From NCBI RefSeq assembly GCF_009727955.1, contig NZ_WOBR01000002.1, forward strand, positions 124,001 through 188,000: a DNA stretch of 64,000 nucleotides, given 5' to 3'. The stretch is from Aliivibrio fischeri (GTDB taxonomy: Bacteria; Pseudomonadota; Gammaproteobacteria; Enterobacterales; Vibrionaceae). The translations under genes were made by a program, and so were the position numbers. The stretch's first letter is position 1; every line of letters starts with the position of its first letter. Positions 18,083-28,496 of this stretch are shown here, piece by piece. The notes under the pieces are model-generated. The model was given only the letters and a program-made list of their open reading frames with translations, was not told the DNA's origin and did not search any database.

Positions 18083-19099
18083 CTATGGGCGAGTAACAAA
18101 ACCTACTGCTTCATACGCTTTTTTCAATGTCACAGCTGCACGCTCAGACGCTTTCTCAGCACCCGCTTTCATTACAGCATCCATGTAAGCACGATCTTCA
18201 CGAATACGCTTGTATTCTTCTTGGATCGGCTCAAGCATAGTAACAATCGCTTCACCTACATCTTTCTTGAAAGGACCGTACATTTCAACACCTTGGTATT
18301 GTGCTTCGATCTCTTCAAACGTTTTGCCAGTCGCAGCAGAGTACAGACCCATAAGGTTTGAAATACCCGCCTTATTTTCCCAATCGTGAGCAATGCGTGG
18401 AGGCATTTCTGCATCCGTTTGTGCTTTATTGATCTTCTTAAGAATTGACTTAGGCTCTTCTAACAGCGTGATTACGTTCTTACGGTTATCATCTGATTTA
18501 GACATTTTCTTCGTCGCATCTTGTAGGCTCATAACACGAGCATTCACTTGTGGAATGTAAGGTTCTGGCACTGTAAAGATTGGCGCTTCTGGGCTATAAA
18601 TATTATTAAAGCGTGTTGCGATATCACGCGCTAACTCTAAGTGTTGTTTCTGATCACTACCTACAGGCACTTGATGTGCACCATAAAGTAGAATATCCGC
18701 TGCCATTAGCACTGGGTAATCAAATAAACCAACATTTACATCATTTGAATGACGTGCTGATTTATCTTTAAATTGAGTCATACGGCTCAACTCACCCATT
18801 TGAGTGTAACAGTTAAGAAGCCAACCAAGCTGAGCATGCTCTGGAACGTGTGACTGAACAAATAGCGTACTCTTCTTTGGATCAACACCAACTGCTAGAC
18901 AAATTGCCAACGCATCTAGTGTCGCTTCATGCAGTGCTTTAGGATCTTGACGAACCGTAATTGCATGCAAATCTACCACACAGTACTGACAATCATAATC
19001 GTCTTGCATCTGTTGCCATTGACGTAGAGCACCCAAGTAGTTACCGATACTTAGTTCACCTGATGGTTGAACGCCACTTAATACGATGGGCTTGCTCAT
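18083..19099 (-). CDS. trpS: Tryptophanyl-tRNA synthetase
   Basis: TrpS charges tRNA-Trp. The protein is 338 residues from the ATG at 19099, where [28 protein letters not shown] matches the class-I family start; a further-upstream ATG would add 14 residues reading through the leader. The HIGH-like motif is in [12 protein letters not shown] and the KMSKS loop is KKMSKSDDN (about 196). An AAGGA ribosome-binding site precedes the start. It closes the conserved dam-rpe-gph-trpS cluster, but a terminator-like hairpin lies just ahead of it at 19129-19156. Confidence 0.96.
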   Translation of the reverse strand: MSKPIVLSGVQPSGELSIGNYLGALRQWQQMQDDYDCQYCVVDLHAITVRQDPKALHEATLDALAICLAVGVDPKKSTLFVQSHVPEHAQLGWLLNCYTQMGELSRMTQFKDKSARHSNDVNVGLFDYPVLMAADILLYGAHQVPVGSDQKQHLELARDIATRFNNIYSPEAPIFTVPEPYIPQVNARVMSLQDATKKMSKSDDNRKNVITLLEEPKSILKKINKAQTDAEMPPRIAHDWENKAGISNLMGLYSAATGKTFEEIEAQYQGVEMYGPFKKDVGEAIVTMLEPIQEEYKRIREDRAYMDAVMKAGAEKASERAAVTLKKAYEAVGFVTRP

Positions 19100-19128
19100 G
19101 GTTATGATTCCTTGTTTAACTGTAAAAA

Positions 19129-19156
19129 TTAAATGATCCACTGTGGGATCATTTAA
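19129..19156 (-). terminator. Terminator-like hairpin in the trpS leader
   Basis: TTAAATGATCC (19129-19139) is the exact complement of 19146-19156 with a 6-base loop, and on the minus strand it runs into TTTTT. It lies only 30 bases upstream of the trpS start and 62 bases after the gph stop. It would end gph transcripts or attenuate trpS. A second inverted repeat (19174-19181 with 19205-19212) lies just upstream. Confidence 0.72.
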
Positions 19157-19218
19157 TGGTTATTCTATATAGTTTGATAAGCCTGAACATTATTAGTCAC
19201 TGTACTTATCAATGAATA

Positions 19219-19902
19219 CTATCTTGCCACACTCAACACGGCTAATAAATACTTAAATTCATCACTAACCACATCAGGTTGGCTATCTGAGATAGGTTCG
19301 CCATGATTATAGCCATAAGTCAGCGCAAAGCTATGACATCCGGCAGCTTGAGCCGCTTGGATATCATTTTTAGAGTCCCCAACCATGAGCATTTCAGATG
19401 CTGATAAACCATGTTTATCAAGCAGCCAATTTAACGCAAATGGATTCGGTTTCTTCTCGGCGAACGTATCACCACCAATCACATCACTAAATAAATGAGT
19501 AAGCTGATGCTGCTCAAGAAGTTCAGGTACAAATTGAGACGGTTTGTTCGTCACCAACGCCAAGGTATAACCTTGCTGATGCAATCGTTCCAACGTGTCT
19601 TTGACATCAGGATAGAGGTGACTAAGTTGATGACCGCCGTCATGATAATGTTGATCTAATCTTGCACGAGCTTGCTTTATTAATTCAGCATCAAGATCGT
19701 CTTTCACGATATAGTTTTGACTTAACGCGCGAGAAACGAGTACATCAGCACCATTACCAATCCAATGAGATGCTTGCTCTAATGTAACGCGAGGGTATCC
19801 CATGTCTTGCATCGCAAGATCCACCGCTCGAGCTAAATCAGGAACACTATCAAGTAGCGTCCCATCTAAATCAAATGCGATCAGTTTGATATCTTCAAAC
19901 AT
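19219..19902 (-). CDS. gph: Phosphoglycolate phosphatase
   Basis: Gph dephosphorylates 2-phosphoglycolate formed during DNA-end repair. The 227-residue HAD-family protein has motif I AFDLDGTLLDS (Asp nucleophiles about residues 9 and 11), motif II VTNKPS, motif III Lys in EKKPNPFAL and motif IV GDSKND. It lies 5 bases after rpe in the conserved dam cluster, which supports Gph over other HAD phosphatases. Confidence 0.93.
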   Translation of the reverse strand: MFEDIKLIAFDLDGTLLDSVPDLARAVDLAMQDMGYPRVTLEQASHWIGNGADVLVSRALSQNYIVKDDLDAELIKQARARLDQHYHDGGHQLSHLYPDVKDTLERLHQQGYTLALVTNKPSQFVPELLEQHQLTHLFSDVIGGDTFAEKKPNPFALNWLLDKHGLSASEMLMVGDSKNDIQAAQAAGCHSFALTYGYNHGEPISDSQPDVVSDEFKYLLAVLSVAR

Positions 19903-19907
19903 GAATC

Positions 19908-20585
19908 TTAGTTACCTTTCACTTTTGCTAATTCAGCGCGCATTTCATCAATCACTTCTTTGTAATTTGGTTGATTAAAAATAGCTGAACCTGCAACAAA
20001 CATATCGGCACCCGCTTCTGCGATTTCACGGATGTTATCCACTTTTACGCCACCATCAATTTCAAGACGAATATCACGACCTGACTCGTCAATCATTTTG
20101 CGTACTGCACGTAACTTATCAAGTGTACTTGGAATGAAAGATTGACCGCCAAAGCCTGGGTTTACAGACATTAGTAAGATCATATCCACTTTGTCCATGA
20201 TGTATTCAAGGCATGATAATGGTGTAGCAGGGTTTAGAACTACACCAGCCTGACAACCGTGCTCTTTGATTAATTGAAGTGTACGATCAATATGCTCTGA
20301 AGCTTCTACATGGAAAGTGATCATTGTTGCACCCGCTTTTGCAAACTCAGGAACAATACTATCAACAGGCTTCACCATTAAATGAACATCAATAGGAGCT
20401 GTGATGCCGTAATCACGTAATGCTTTACAGATTGGAGCACCAAAAGTTAGATTTGGAACATAGTGGTTATCCATTACATCGAAGTGAACCACATCAGCAC
20501 CTGACGCTAGTACTTTTTCAACGTCTTCGCCTAGACGTGCGAAATCAGCAGAGAGAATAGATGGTGCGATCAAAAAATCTTTCAT
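19908..20585 (-). CDS. rpe: Ribulose-phosphate 3-epimerase
   Basis: Rpe interconverts ribulose 5-phosphate and xylulose 5-phosphate in the pentose phosphate pathway. The 225-residue TIM-barrel protein has the family start [16 protein letters not shown], metal-binding residues in [17 protein letters not shown] (His/Asp) and DVHLMV, and the phosphate loop VNPGFGGQ and DGGV. It lies upstream of gph with a 5-base gap and downstream of dam after 167 bases. Confidence 0.97.
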   Translation of the reverse strand: MKDFLIAPSILSADFARLGEDVEKVLASGADVVHFDVMDNHYVPNLTFGAPICKALRDYGITAPIDVHLMVKPVDSIVPEFAKAGATMITFHVEASEHIDRTLQLIKEHGCQAGVVLNPATPLSCLEYIMDKVDMILLMSVNPGFGGQSFIPSTLDKLRAVRKMIDESGRDIRLEIDGGVKVDNIREIAEAGADMFVAGSAIFNQPNYKEVIDEMRAELAKVKGN

Positions 20586-20752
20586 GTTGAGCCTCAGGTT
20601 AGTAATTATTTAGATACCGCTAAATTGATATAGCGCAATCGATTAAATCGACGGCGCAATTCTACCTGATATTTTGGGGGCTGTCTTATGTGAATAAAGG
20701 GACACAAATCACATAAATCTGGCGTTCGAAGAAAAAAGAGTCTTAAGTTAAC

Positions 20753-21583
20753 TTATTCTGTACATTTAGGTGCATGAAACAAAGCCATAAGCTCATCCAC
20801 TTTATTTCGCCCAGCACCATTTCGACTAATGGTTCTTTTCACTTTAATCGTATTAAGTGTCGCACCATGATATAAGCGTCGAGTCAGTGTTGTATCGTGA
20901 TTTGAAATCAATACTGGAATATCACGCTCAAATGCCGCTTTTTCTGCAACATCAGCCAGTGCAGCTTGGTCATCTAATGAGAAGCCATTTCCAGCATAAG
21001 AGGTAAAGTTAGCGGTCGTTGATAACGGCGCATACGGAGGATCACAATAAACAACCGCACCTTTGCGAGCGCGTTTAAATGTATCCATATACCCTTCACA
21101 AACAAATGTTGCTTTCTTCGCTTTTTCAGCAAAAAACACCATCTCTTTTTCTGGGAAATACGGTTTTTTATACGAACCAAATGGCACATTAAAACCACCT
21201 TTCTTGTTATAACGGCATAACCCATTAAAACCATGGCGATTCATGTATAAAAACAATAACGAACGGCGATAAGTATCAGTACACTGATTAAACTCAACAC
21301 GTAACGCTAAATACACTTCTTTCTTATTGTATTCAGGTTGAAATAACGCGCGAGCGTCTTCAATAAAACGCTGCGGTTCATCTTTAAGGTGATTATAAAG
21401 ATTGATAAGGTCTGGATTAATATCCGCTAATAGATAATGATCATAATCTGTATTCAAAAATACAGAACCTGCCCCAACAAAAGGCTCGATCAATTTTCTA
21501 GCATCAGGGAGATGACGTTGAATTTCTTCTACTAGGCTATATTTACCGCCAGCCCACTTGAGAAATGCGCGATGCTTTTTCAT
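20753..21583 (-). CDS. dam: DNA adenine methyltransferase (GATC)
   Basis: Dam methylates adenine in GATC and directs mismatch repair, replication timing and gene control. The 276-residue protein has the SAM-binding start FLKWAGGKYSL (residues 7-17), PFVGAGSVF, and the catalytic DPPY motif in VYCDPPYAPL (about 180). The order damX-dam-rpe-gph-trpS identifies it as the housekeeping enzyme rather than a restriction-linked one. mutL, which acts in the same repair pathway, lies at 61088; its sequence lacks the endonuclease motif, as expected where Dam marks strands. Confidence 0.96.
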   Translation of the reverse strand: MKKHRAFLKWAGGKYSLVEEIQRHLPDARKLIEPFVGAGSVFLNTDYDHYLLADINPDLINLYNHLKDEPQRFIEDARALFQPEYNKKEVYLALRVEFNQCTDTYRRSLLFLYMNRHGFNGLCRYNKKGGFNVPFGSYKKPYFPEKEMVFFAEKAKKATFVCEGYMDTFKRARKGAVVYCDPPYAPLSTTANFTSYAGNGFSLDDQAALADVAEKAAFERDIPVLISNHDTTLTRRLYHGATLNTIKVKRTISRNGAGRNKVDELMALFHAPKCTE

Positions 21584-21665
21584 ACGTCTTTTACGCCTTT
21601 TTACCTTAATCCAGAAAGCGGGGGATTGTACCCTATTTTTTAACTAGGATCTGTTTATCTTATGG

Positions 21666-23189
21666 TTATTTTACAGAATCAATCTCGCGATGGACTTGTA
21701 CTAACGATTTAGCCCAAGGACCCAAGCTTTGAACCGAAGCTGGCAAAGTTTTTACTGCTCCACGAGCGGATGAAATTGATGCATAATCACCATAACTAAC
21801 AATATACCAAATAGAACCATTTCTTAATGCTTGATAAATACGAGCTGAACCTTCTATTTTATGGTCATCTAAAAATTCTTGCACCGCTTCTTCATTAGTC
21901 AAAGCCGCTAATTGCAATATATAACGCTTACTTGAAATCGCTTTTAGCTCTTTATCCGCTAAAGTAAATGTGATTTTGGCGTCAGCTTTATCAGTCGTTA
22001 CTATAGAAACCGATGGGTTTTCATCTTGTTTCTTACTTTCAGATGTTATTTTTGGTTTATCCGCTTTTTCTTGCGTCGCTGTAGGTGCTTTTTCAACCGT
22101 TGGCTTTTCTTCTGGTTGAACAGGTTCAACGTCCAGTGTTGGTTTCTCTTGTACTTCTTTATCTTCAGTAACTAAAGAATCAACTAACTCTGAAGGAACA
22201 ACCACACGCTTGCCTTCTTCTTCTGTTGTCTCAGCAATAACAGGAGTATCAATGACATCTGGCGGAATAGAATGCGTATCGTCTTCTGGTTGATTCGTCT
22301 TATCTACTTCAGTATCAATTGACGTTGGATTTCCATCTAAATCTAATGCAACTCGAGTATCTTGCTCTAATGTGTTATCGACAATAGATGAAATTGGCAT
22401 CGTTGATGATTGATTTAACCACCAATATGCTCCAGCAGAACCAAGTAATAAAACAGACGCTAGTCCTAAAATACCAACAGGAGAACGCGTCACTGAACGA
22501 ATAATAACGCGACGCTCTGTTTTCTTCTCCCCAAGAGCAACTAGCTCAGCAGGCAGACGATTACATTTACGAGCCAAAGTACGAAGACGCGATTTTTCGT
22601 CTTTATCGACAGCAAAGCGAACCACTAACATTTCAGCAAAAGTAACGGCTTCTTCTTCTGTTAACGAATTAATATCAATATCAACAGGCTTATTATCCTG
22701 TCCATAAGACATTTGAGACAGTGTTTGAGTTAGCTTTCCTTTTTCAGCAAATAATAAGATATTAATTTGCCAATTTGGAGCTGACTGCGCCTTTTGAACC
22801 AGTAGCCATAACTCACTTAAAAGCTCAGATGAAAGCAAGTGTGCATCATCAATCGCTAGTACTAAGTTACACTTTTCACCAGCAAGCATTCGACCGACAC
22901 TATCAACAACAGAATCAGACTCATTAAACAACGGATCTCGAACCACTTGCTTTAAAATAATGCCACGCTGTTGTTGAATAGATTGGTTTGGATGACACAT
23001 CAATAGCACTTGATCTGCATCATCACACCATTTTTCAAGATAACGCTGAGCTAGCCACGATTTACCAGAGCCTTTAACTCCTTCTATGTGAACTAAATTA
23101 GAACCAAAACGAGAAACAAACTGAATGCGGGATAACACATCAATTTGGCTTTCTAATTCCAAAACAGTTAAATCATGACCAATACTCAT
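21666..23189 (-). CDS. damX: Cell division protein DamX
   Basis: DamX is an inner-membrane septal-ring protein. The 507-residue product begins with an AAA-type ATPase region with Walker A GVKGSGKS (residues 37-44) and Walker-B-like LVLAIDDAHLL, then one membrane helix (about 235-256), a long Glu/Pro/Thr-rich periplasmic linker and a C-terminal SPOR domain (about 425-500) that binds denuded glycan. It lies 8 bases after aroB and 82 before dam. With FtsN it is the second SPOR protein in the window. Confidence 0.92.
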   Translation of the reverse strand: MSIGHDLTVLELESQIDVLSRIQFVSRFGSNLVHIEGVKGSGKSWLAQRYLEKWCDDADQVLLMCHPNQSIQQQRGIILKQVVRDPLFNESDSVVDSVGRMLAGEKCNLVLAIDDAHLLSSELLSELWLLVQKAQSAPNWQINILLFAEKGKLTQTLSQMSYGQDNKPVDIDINSLTEEEAVTFAEMLVVRFAVDKDEKSRLRTLARKCNRLPAELVALGEKKTERRVIIRSVTRSPVGILGLASVLLLGSAGAYWWLNQSSTMPISSIVDNTLEQDTRVALDLDGNPTSIDTEVDKTNQPEDDTHSIPPDVIDTPVIAETTEEEGKRVVVPSELVDSLVTEDKEVQEKPTLDVEPVQPEEKPTVEKAPTATQEKADKPKITSESKKQDENPSVSIVTTDKADAKITFTLADKELKAISSKRYILQLAALTNEEAVQEFLDDHKIEGSARIYQALRNGSIWYIVSYGDYASISSARGAVKTLPASVQSLGPWAKSLVQVHREIDSVK

Positions 23190-23197
23190 ATCTTTTT

Positions 23198-24286
23198 CTA
23201 TGCCTTACATTGCTCAATTACTTCAGCAAGTACGCTCTCAGAAACACCTGTAATTACTTCAGAGCTACCAATAGAAGTTGGTAGAACCAAACGTAATTTA
23301 CCTGATAAGACCTTCTTATCACGCATCATGTGCTTCATAAACGCATCTACTGTCATTTCTTTTGGTGCTTTTAATGGTAACTTGGCTTTTTCTAAGATAG
23401 AACAAATGCGTTCTACATCAGATTGAGAGATTAATCCCTCTTTTTGCGCAGTTACCGCTGCCATAACCGTTCCGGCAGAAACAGCTTCACCATGAAGCCA
23501 ATTACCGTAACCCATTTCAGCTTCAATCGCATGACCAAAAGTATGACCTAGGTTCAAGAGTGCACGCATTCCTGATTCTTTTTCATCTTTAGCAACGACA
23601 TCCGCTTTGATTTGACAACAACGTGAAATCGCATAAATCAACGCATCATGATCTAACGCGTATAATTTATCCATATTCTCATCAAGCCAATCAAAAAACT
23701 CTCTATCAACAATGATGCCATATTTAATCACCTCAGCCATTCCTGCAGCAAATTCACGCTCAGGTAATGTTTTAAGGCAGTTTATATCAATAATAACGGC
23801 TTTTGGTTGATAGAAAGCACCAACCATATTCTTACCAAGAGGATGATTAATGGCCGTTTTGCCGCCAACAGATGAATCAACCTGAGAAAGAAGCGTGGTA
23901 GGTATTTGAATAAAGTCGACACCTCGTTGATAGCAAGCAGAAGCAAAACCAACAACATCACCAACAACACCACCACCTAAAGCAACAATCGTCACATCAC
24001 GACTGTGATTTTCTTCAAGTAAAAAAGTCAGTATTTGGTTAAAAGTATCTAAATTTTTATATTGTTCACCATCGTCTAATTCAAGTAGTGATACTTGGCA
24101 TTCAAAGGTGTTTAAAGTGTCAATAATTTGTTGAGCATACAGAGGCGCAACCGTCACATTACTGATAACGACAACACGTTTTTTGGCAGGTATTACAGAT
24201 GAAAAATGCGCCGGGTTGCAAAACAACTCGGCGCCGATAGAGATGGGATAGCTACGTTCTGCTAAATCTACATGAATCGTTTCCAT
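23198..24286 (-). CDS. aroB: 3-Dehydroquinate synthase
   Basis: AroB converts DAHP to 3-dehydroquinate, the second step of the shikimate pathway. The 362-residue protein shows the NAD-binding stretch [46 protein letters not shown] and the zinc-binding Glu and His residues ([27 protein letters not shown]). It is 36 bases after aroK and 8 before damX, the classic aroKB-damX-dam arrangement. Confidence 0.97.
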   Translation of the reverse strand: METIHVDLAERSYPISIGAELFCNPAHFSSVIPAKKRVVVISNVTVAPLYAQQIIDTLNTFECQVSLLELDDGEQYKNLDTFNQILTFLLEENHSRDVTIVALGGGVVGDVVGFASACYQRGVDFIQIPTTLLSQVDSSVGGKTAINHPLGKNMVGAFYQPKAVIIDINCLKTLPEREFAAGMAEVIKYGIIVDREFFDWLDENMDKLYALDHDALIYAISRCCQIKADVVAKDEKESGMRALLNLGHTFGHAIEAEMGYGNWLHGEAVSAGTVMAAVTAQKEGLISQSDVERICSILEKAKLPLKAPKEMTVDAFMKHMMRDKKVLSGKLRLVLPTSIGSSEVITGVSESVLAEVIEQCKA

Positions 24287-24322
24287 GATTCGTTCCCACT
24301 TTATGTCTATTAATTGCTTAAA

Positions 24323-24841
24323 TTAACGCTCTTCAAGCATTTGAATGATTTGGTTTGCAACTACTTTTGCACTTTGATCATCGGTACGAACAACGTAATC
24401 AGACACTTCTTCGTAAAGTGCGTTACGTTCTTTCGCTAGTGCTTCTAACACTTCACGAGGCTCATCAGTTTGAAGCAGTGGACGTTTTTTATCACGTTGT
24501 GTACGTGCTAACTGCTTCTCAATTGTAGTTTCAAGATATACAACAACACCACGAGCAGATAAACGATTACGACTCTCTTTACTAATTACAGAGCCACCAC
24601 CCGTCGCAAGAACAATACCTTGCTCTTGAGTAAGATCGTTAATCACACCTTCTTCACGTTTGCGGAAACCTTCTTCACCTTCAACATCGAAAACCCAAGC
24701 AATATCTGCGCCTGTGCGTTCTTCGATTACCGTATCAGAATCAAGAAACTCCATATGAAGTTGTTGAGCTAAGTGTCTACCAATTGTGCTTTTGCCGGCG
24801 CCCATTGGGCCAACAAGGAAAATATTTCGTTTTTCAGCCAT
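24323..24841 (-). CDS. aroK: Shikimate kinase I
   Basis: AroK phosphorylates shikimate. The 172-residue P-loop kinase has Walker [10 protein letters not shown] (residues 11-19), the shikimate-binding DSD (about 36-38) and GGGS (about 83), and the lid region with RDKKRPLL. It heads the aroKB-damX-dam unit. Its 224-base leader separates it from pilQ. Confidence 0.96.
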
Positions 24842-25065
24842 TTTTCAGAAATTATGCAAAGTTCATTAACGACATTGCCAACAGTTGTCTCTTTAATAGA
24901 CGCTCGCCTGTGGCACCATATTCCTCACAGATATTTCGTGATCAGACCGAAAATTATCTCAGCTAACTAGTAGTGATTGCAATAGCTAGATGAAAAGTTC
25001 AGCATAATTATTTTTTTTTACCGCTTTTTTTCCTATAAATCATGCTGAATTTGAATACTATCTCA

Positions 25066-26814
25066 TTACTGTATAACAACTTTTGGCGTAACGAATATCA
25101 ATAATTCTTTTTTACCTATATTTTCAGAGCTTCGACGAAATAACGCCCCAAGCAGAGGTAAGTCACCAAGAAGAGGCACTTTCTCAACGCTATTTGATAA
25201 CGAATGTTGATAAATACCACCTAAAACAACCGTTTCTCCATTATCAACTAACACTTGAGTACCAATACGTTGAGTATCAATAGCTACCGCCTCACCAGTA
25301 CCAGTTTTAACCACTTGTCCAGGTCTATCTTGTGTCACCGTCAGGTCTAAAACTAATCGGTTATCTGGGGTAATCTGCGGTGTTACCATCAAGCTTAATA
25401 CTGCTTTTTTAAACGATACCGATGTCGCTCCACTCGATGAAGCTTCTAAATAAGGGATCTCTGTACCTTGTTCAATATACGCAGGTTTTTTATTGGTCGT
25501 TATCAAACGTGGACTAGAGATAATCTCAGCCTTCGATTCAGCTTGAAGTGCCGAAAGTTCTAAATCAAGCAATAAATCAGAGCCTAATTTAGCCACCTGA
25601 AAAGCAATGCTTGAAGCGGCAGGATTCGCTAGCCCTAAATTCACATTTAAGAAATCATCGACAGGAAGGCTATTATTGCCACTCTTCTTATCATCACTTC
25701 CACCGCCATCATACAACCCAACGGCTGCTAAATTACTTTCAATAGAGCCACCAACCGTTGTACTGCCATTGGTATTAGTTATCCCCCAACGAACCCCTAA
25801 CTCATCTAAATTACCTTCATTCACCGTTACAATACGAGCTTCAATTTGAACCTGTTTAATTGGAATATCTAACGTATCAATGATGTCTTTGATTACCGTA
25901 ATATTCTCTGGAAGATCTCTTAACAATAAAGAGTTTGTACGCTCATCTACCGTAATACTGCCACGACTAGATAGCATGGTAATGTCACCCTCTCCAACAA
26001 GAAGTTCTGCTATATCTGACGCTTTTGCGTATTTAATAGAAAGGATCTCGGATGATAGCGCAGCCAATTCAGATGCCATTTGAGCTTGCTCTAATACTTG
26101 CTGCTCTTGTGCATCAAGTTCGGTTTTAGGAGCGATCAAAACAACGTTACCTTCAACTCGTTTATCCAACCCTTTAACTTGAAGAATAATATCAAGCACT
26201 TGCTGCCATGGAACGCCATCTAGACGTAAGGTTAGATTCCCCTTAACAGAGTCAGCAACAACCAAGTTAAAATCATTATAATCCGCGATCAACTGCAATA
26301 CATGACGGACTGGAATATCTTGGAAGTTAATCGAAATAGGCTTACTTTTATCTTCACTATTAGAGCTAATCGGCGATTTTTTCTCACTTTCAGGCAATTG
26401 AGATACCACCACTTGCAAGGAGGGCCCTTTCAAAAAGTAGTCATATTGATAGTCACCTTTAACATCAACAGATAAAACGGTACTACTTGGCTCTCTAAAT
26501 GTTTCAATACGAGAAACAAGAGTCGCAAAATCTTCAACATCTAAGATAACCAATTTATCATCGCTGACTTTGGTGTCATGCAATTCAATAATCAGCTTAT
26601 CTTTTTCTTTGCGTAAATCCACCGTCGCAGCTGCAGAGGCTAACTCTACTGTTATGACACCTTCTTTTTTCTTACTTAGTTGAAAATCTACTTCAACAAG
26701 CTGATTCATCACTGACTCTTCAGCAAGTACATTCAAATGAACGAAACTGAACATAATAAATGCACATAACCGAATACAATATGAATTGATGAGTTTATTG
26801 CGTCCTAGCGACAT
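25066..26814 (-). CDS. pilQ: Type IV pilus secretin PilQ
   Basis: PilQ forms the outer-membrane channel through which type IV pili extend and through which DNA can enter in competent vibrios. The 582-residue protein has an N-terminal signal (about 1-31), an AMIN-like domain, a short STN domain (NFQDIPVRHVLQLIADYNDFNLVV), an N1-type domain and the secretin core ending in GGIYQHSLSNSVEKVPLLGDLPLLGALFRR. It is the last gene of pilMNOPQ and is followed by aroK, as in other vibrios. Confidence 0.94.
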   Translation of the reverse strand: MSLGRNKLINSYCIRLCAFIMFSFVHLNVLAEESVMNQLVEVDFQLSKKKEGVITVELASAAATVDLRKEKDKLIIELHDTKVSDDKLVILDVEDFATLVSRIETFREPSSTVLSVDVKGDYQYDYFLKGPSLQVVVSQLPESEKKSPISSNSEDKSKPISINFQDIPVRHVLQLIADYNDFNLVVADSVKGNLTLRLDGVPWQQVLDIILQVKGLDKRVEGNVVLIAPKTELDAQEQQVLEQAQMASELAALSSEILSIKYAKASDIAELLVGEGDITMLSSRGSITVDERTNSLLLRDLPENITVIKDIIDTLDIPIKQVQIEARIVTVNEGNLDELGVRWGITNTNGSTTVGGSIESNLAAVGLYDGGGSDDKKSGNNSLPVDDFLNVNLGLANPAASSIAFQVAKLGSDLLLDLELSALQAESKAEIISSPRLITTNKKPAYIEQGTEIPYLEASSSGATSVSFKKAVLSLMVTPQITPDNRLVLDLTVTQDRPGQVVKTGTGEAVAIDTQRIGTQVLVDNGETVVLGGIYQHSLSNSVEKVPLLGDLPLLGALFRRSSENIGKKELLIFVTPKVVIQ

Positions 26815-26840
26815 GAGATATTCCTAATCCTTTATTTCAA

Positions 26841-27359
26841 TTAATGTTTCAACGCCAGTTTTACATATCTTTGTTGCCAGCATCCCATTCCATCTGGCAG
26901 GGTTTCTTTCAACGTAATTTGTTTTGATTTAATCGCAACCACTTGACCATTATTGGTTCCCATGTACTGCCCTTTGCGAACTTTAATCACACTCCCTTTC
27001 GGTGTTTGTATTAAAGCGGTAATGTCTTTGTCTGCTCCCATCACGCCTTTTAAACGTAATTTACGCAATGAATATCGCTCTAATGCTCCCGTTTTTTTTC
27101 TGTATTTCGGCTGCCAACACGTTTTTTTCTTTTTCGGTTGGGTTACCCGCTCTGGTTGCTTAGGAAGAACAAAGGGAGAACGAGCTTCTGATTGGGCATA
27201 CACTTCCACCTCAAAAGGTACAACATTAGCTAATACTTCAACCTCTTTATGCCCTGATCGTTTAGCATCAGTATAAAAAGTATCAAGAGAGTCCTTATTC
27301 GCTTTACATCCAACCATCAACATCAATGTAATGGCTGAAACAAACATCCGACTATTCAT
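26841..27359 (-). CDS. pilP: Type IV pilus assembly lipoprotein PilP
   Basis: PilP links the inner-membrane PilN/PilO complex to the PilQ secretin. The 172-residue protein has a lipoprotein signal with lipobox MVGC (Cys at about 18) and the PilP beta-domain (YSLRKLRLKGVM to YMGTNNGQVVAIKSKQITLKE). It overlaps pilO by 8 bases and lies 26 bases before pilQ, so the genes are translationally tied. Confidence 0.92.
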   Translation of the reverse strand: MNSRMFVSAITLMLMVGCKANKDSLDTFYTDAKRSGHKEVEVLANVVPFEVEVYAQSEARSPFVLPKQPERVTQPKKKKTCWQPKYRKKTGALERYSLRKLRLKGVMGADKDITALIQTPKGSVIKVRKGQYMGTNNGQVVAIKSKQITLKETLPDGMGCWQQRYVKLALKH

Positions 27360-27930
27360 GATCCCCCCTAAATTGGTAGGTATAAGCCATTACACGAAAG
27401 TGCAATGTACTGCTCTCTTTACTTACCCTTTGAATATCAATATTTTCCAGACTAACAATACGTGGTAAATCAGCCATGGCTTCAGAGAACGAGCCAATGT
27501 CGTGGTATTGCCCTGTCAGCTCAATATTCAGAGGTAACTTATATAAAAACGTCTTATTTTGTTTTTCGCCCCAGTCAATCCGAGTAAAAGTAAGCTTGTT
27601 TTGAATACCAACCTGGTTGATACCTGAAAGCATGCTTGCTAACTCTTTTTGAGCAGGTAATTGCTGCGACAAAAACTCATATCGTAGATTCAATTCATTC
27701 AATTGATCTTTCATTTTGGGCATAGCAGCAACTTGGTTATATTTATATTTCACCGTTGTTTTTAAGCTTATTTCATCCAATTTTGACTGCTCGATACTTT
27801 CTTGTATTGGTTGTAACCAAAACCAATATCCAGCACCTTGAATACATAAACACAACAACAAAATCACTAACAGCTGCGGAACAATCGGCCATTCCGTAAT
27901 TTCATCTAAATCTAATTCACGCCAATCCAT
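27352..27930 (-). CDS. pilO: Type IV pilus inner-membrane protein PilO
   Basis: PilO pairs with PilN to form the periplasmic alignment complex of the pilus machine. The 192-residue protein has one membrane helix (about residues 17-37), a coiled-coil stretch (about 40-95) and a ferredoxin-like C-terminal domain. It overlaps pilN by 1 base and pilP by 8 bases. Confidence 0.93.
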   Translation of the reverse strand: MDWRELDLDEITEWPIVPQLLVILLLCLCIQGAGYWFWLQPIQESIEQSKLDEISLKTTVKYKYNQVAAMPKMKDQLNELNLRYEFLSQQLPAQKELASMLSGINQVGIQNKLTFTRIDWGEKQNKTFLYKLPLNIELTGQYHDIGSFSEAMADLPRIVSLENIDIQRVSKESSTLHFRVMAYTYQFRGDHE

Positions 27931-28496
27931 TACGACGGTTCCTTTTTCACTGGAGGAAGTAATTTAAACGAGACTTCAAAACTACTGACATCATGGCCAA
28001 ATATTTTTTGTCCAGAGACAATAGAGTGCATTTCTACTGAAGTAATTTGAGAGGAACGCTCTAATTTATCCAACATACTTGCTAGCCGAGAGTTACTATC
28101 ACTGAACCCTTTAATTTCAACTTCCCTTTCATGCATGCGAACTTTATTTAAATAAATACCTTCAGTGATGATGTCGGGTAGAATATTCAATAGCTGAGTG
28201 GTTTTGTTTCGGTTCTGCTGTAACTGTTCGACAACATCAAGACGAGTTAATATCGCTTCATGCTCTTTTCCAACTTCGTTAAGATCTTTTAATTCATTGT
28301 TTAACCAAGAGATATGCTTTTCTAACGATTGCTTACGTTGTGTCTGAATCGAAACTTGTTGCTCTAAATATTGCGCAATCCCCCATTGAATACCGACAGA
28401 TAACGTCACCCCAGCACAAAGTAATGCAATAAAACGTTGCTTATATCTTGCTCTCTGCTTTTCTCGCCAAGGTAATAGGTTTATTTGGTAAGCCAT
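27930..28496 (-). CDS. pilN: Type IV pilus inner-membrane protein PilN
   Basis: PilN binds PilM through its short cytoplasmic N terminus; the family motif INLLPWRE is present at residues 5-12. One membrane helix (about 22-42) and a coiled coil lead to a periplasmic ferredoxin-like domain. The 188-residue gene overlaps pilM by 16 bases. Confidence 0.94.
   Translation of the reverse strand: MAYQINLLPWREKQRARYKQRFIALLCAGVTLSVGIQWGIAQYLEQQVSIQTQRKQSLEKHISWLNNELKDLNEVGKEHEAILTRLDVVEQLQQNRNKTTQLLNILPDIITEGIYLNKVRMHEREVEIKGFSDSNSRLASMLDKLERSSQITSVEMHSIVSGQKIFGHDVSSFEVSFKLLPPVKKEPS

Noticed and set aside
17975-18361. 128-residue open frame on plus antisense to trpS
   Set aside because: It is antisense to the conserved trpS coding region and has no independent support.
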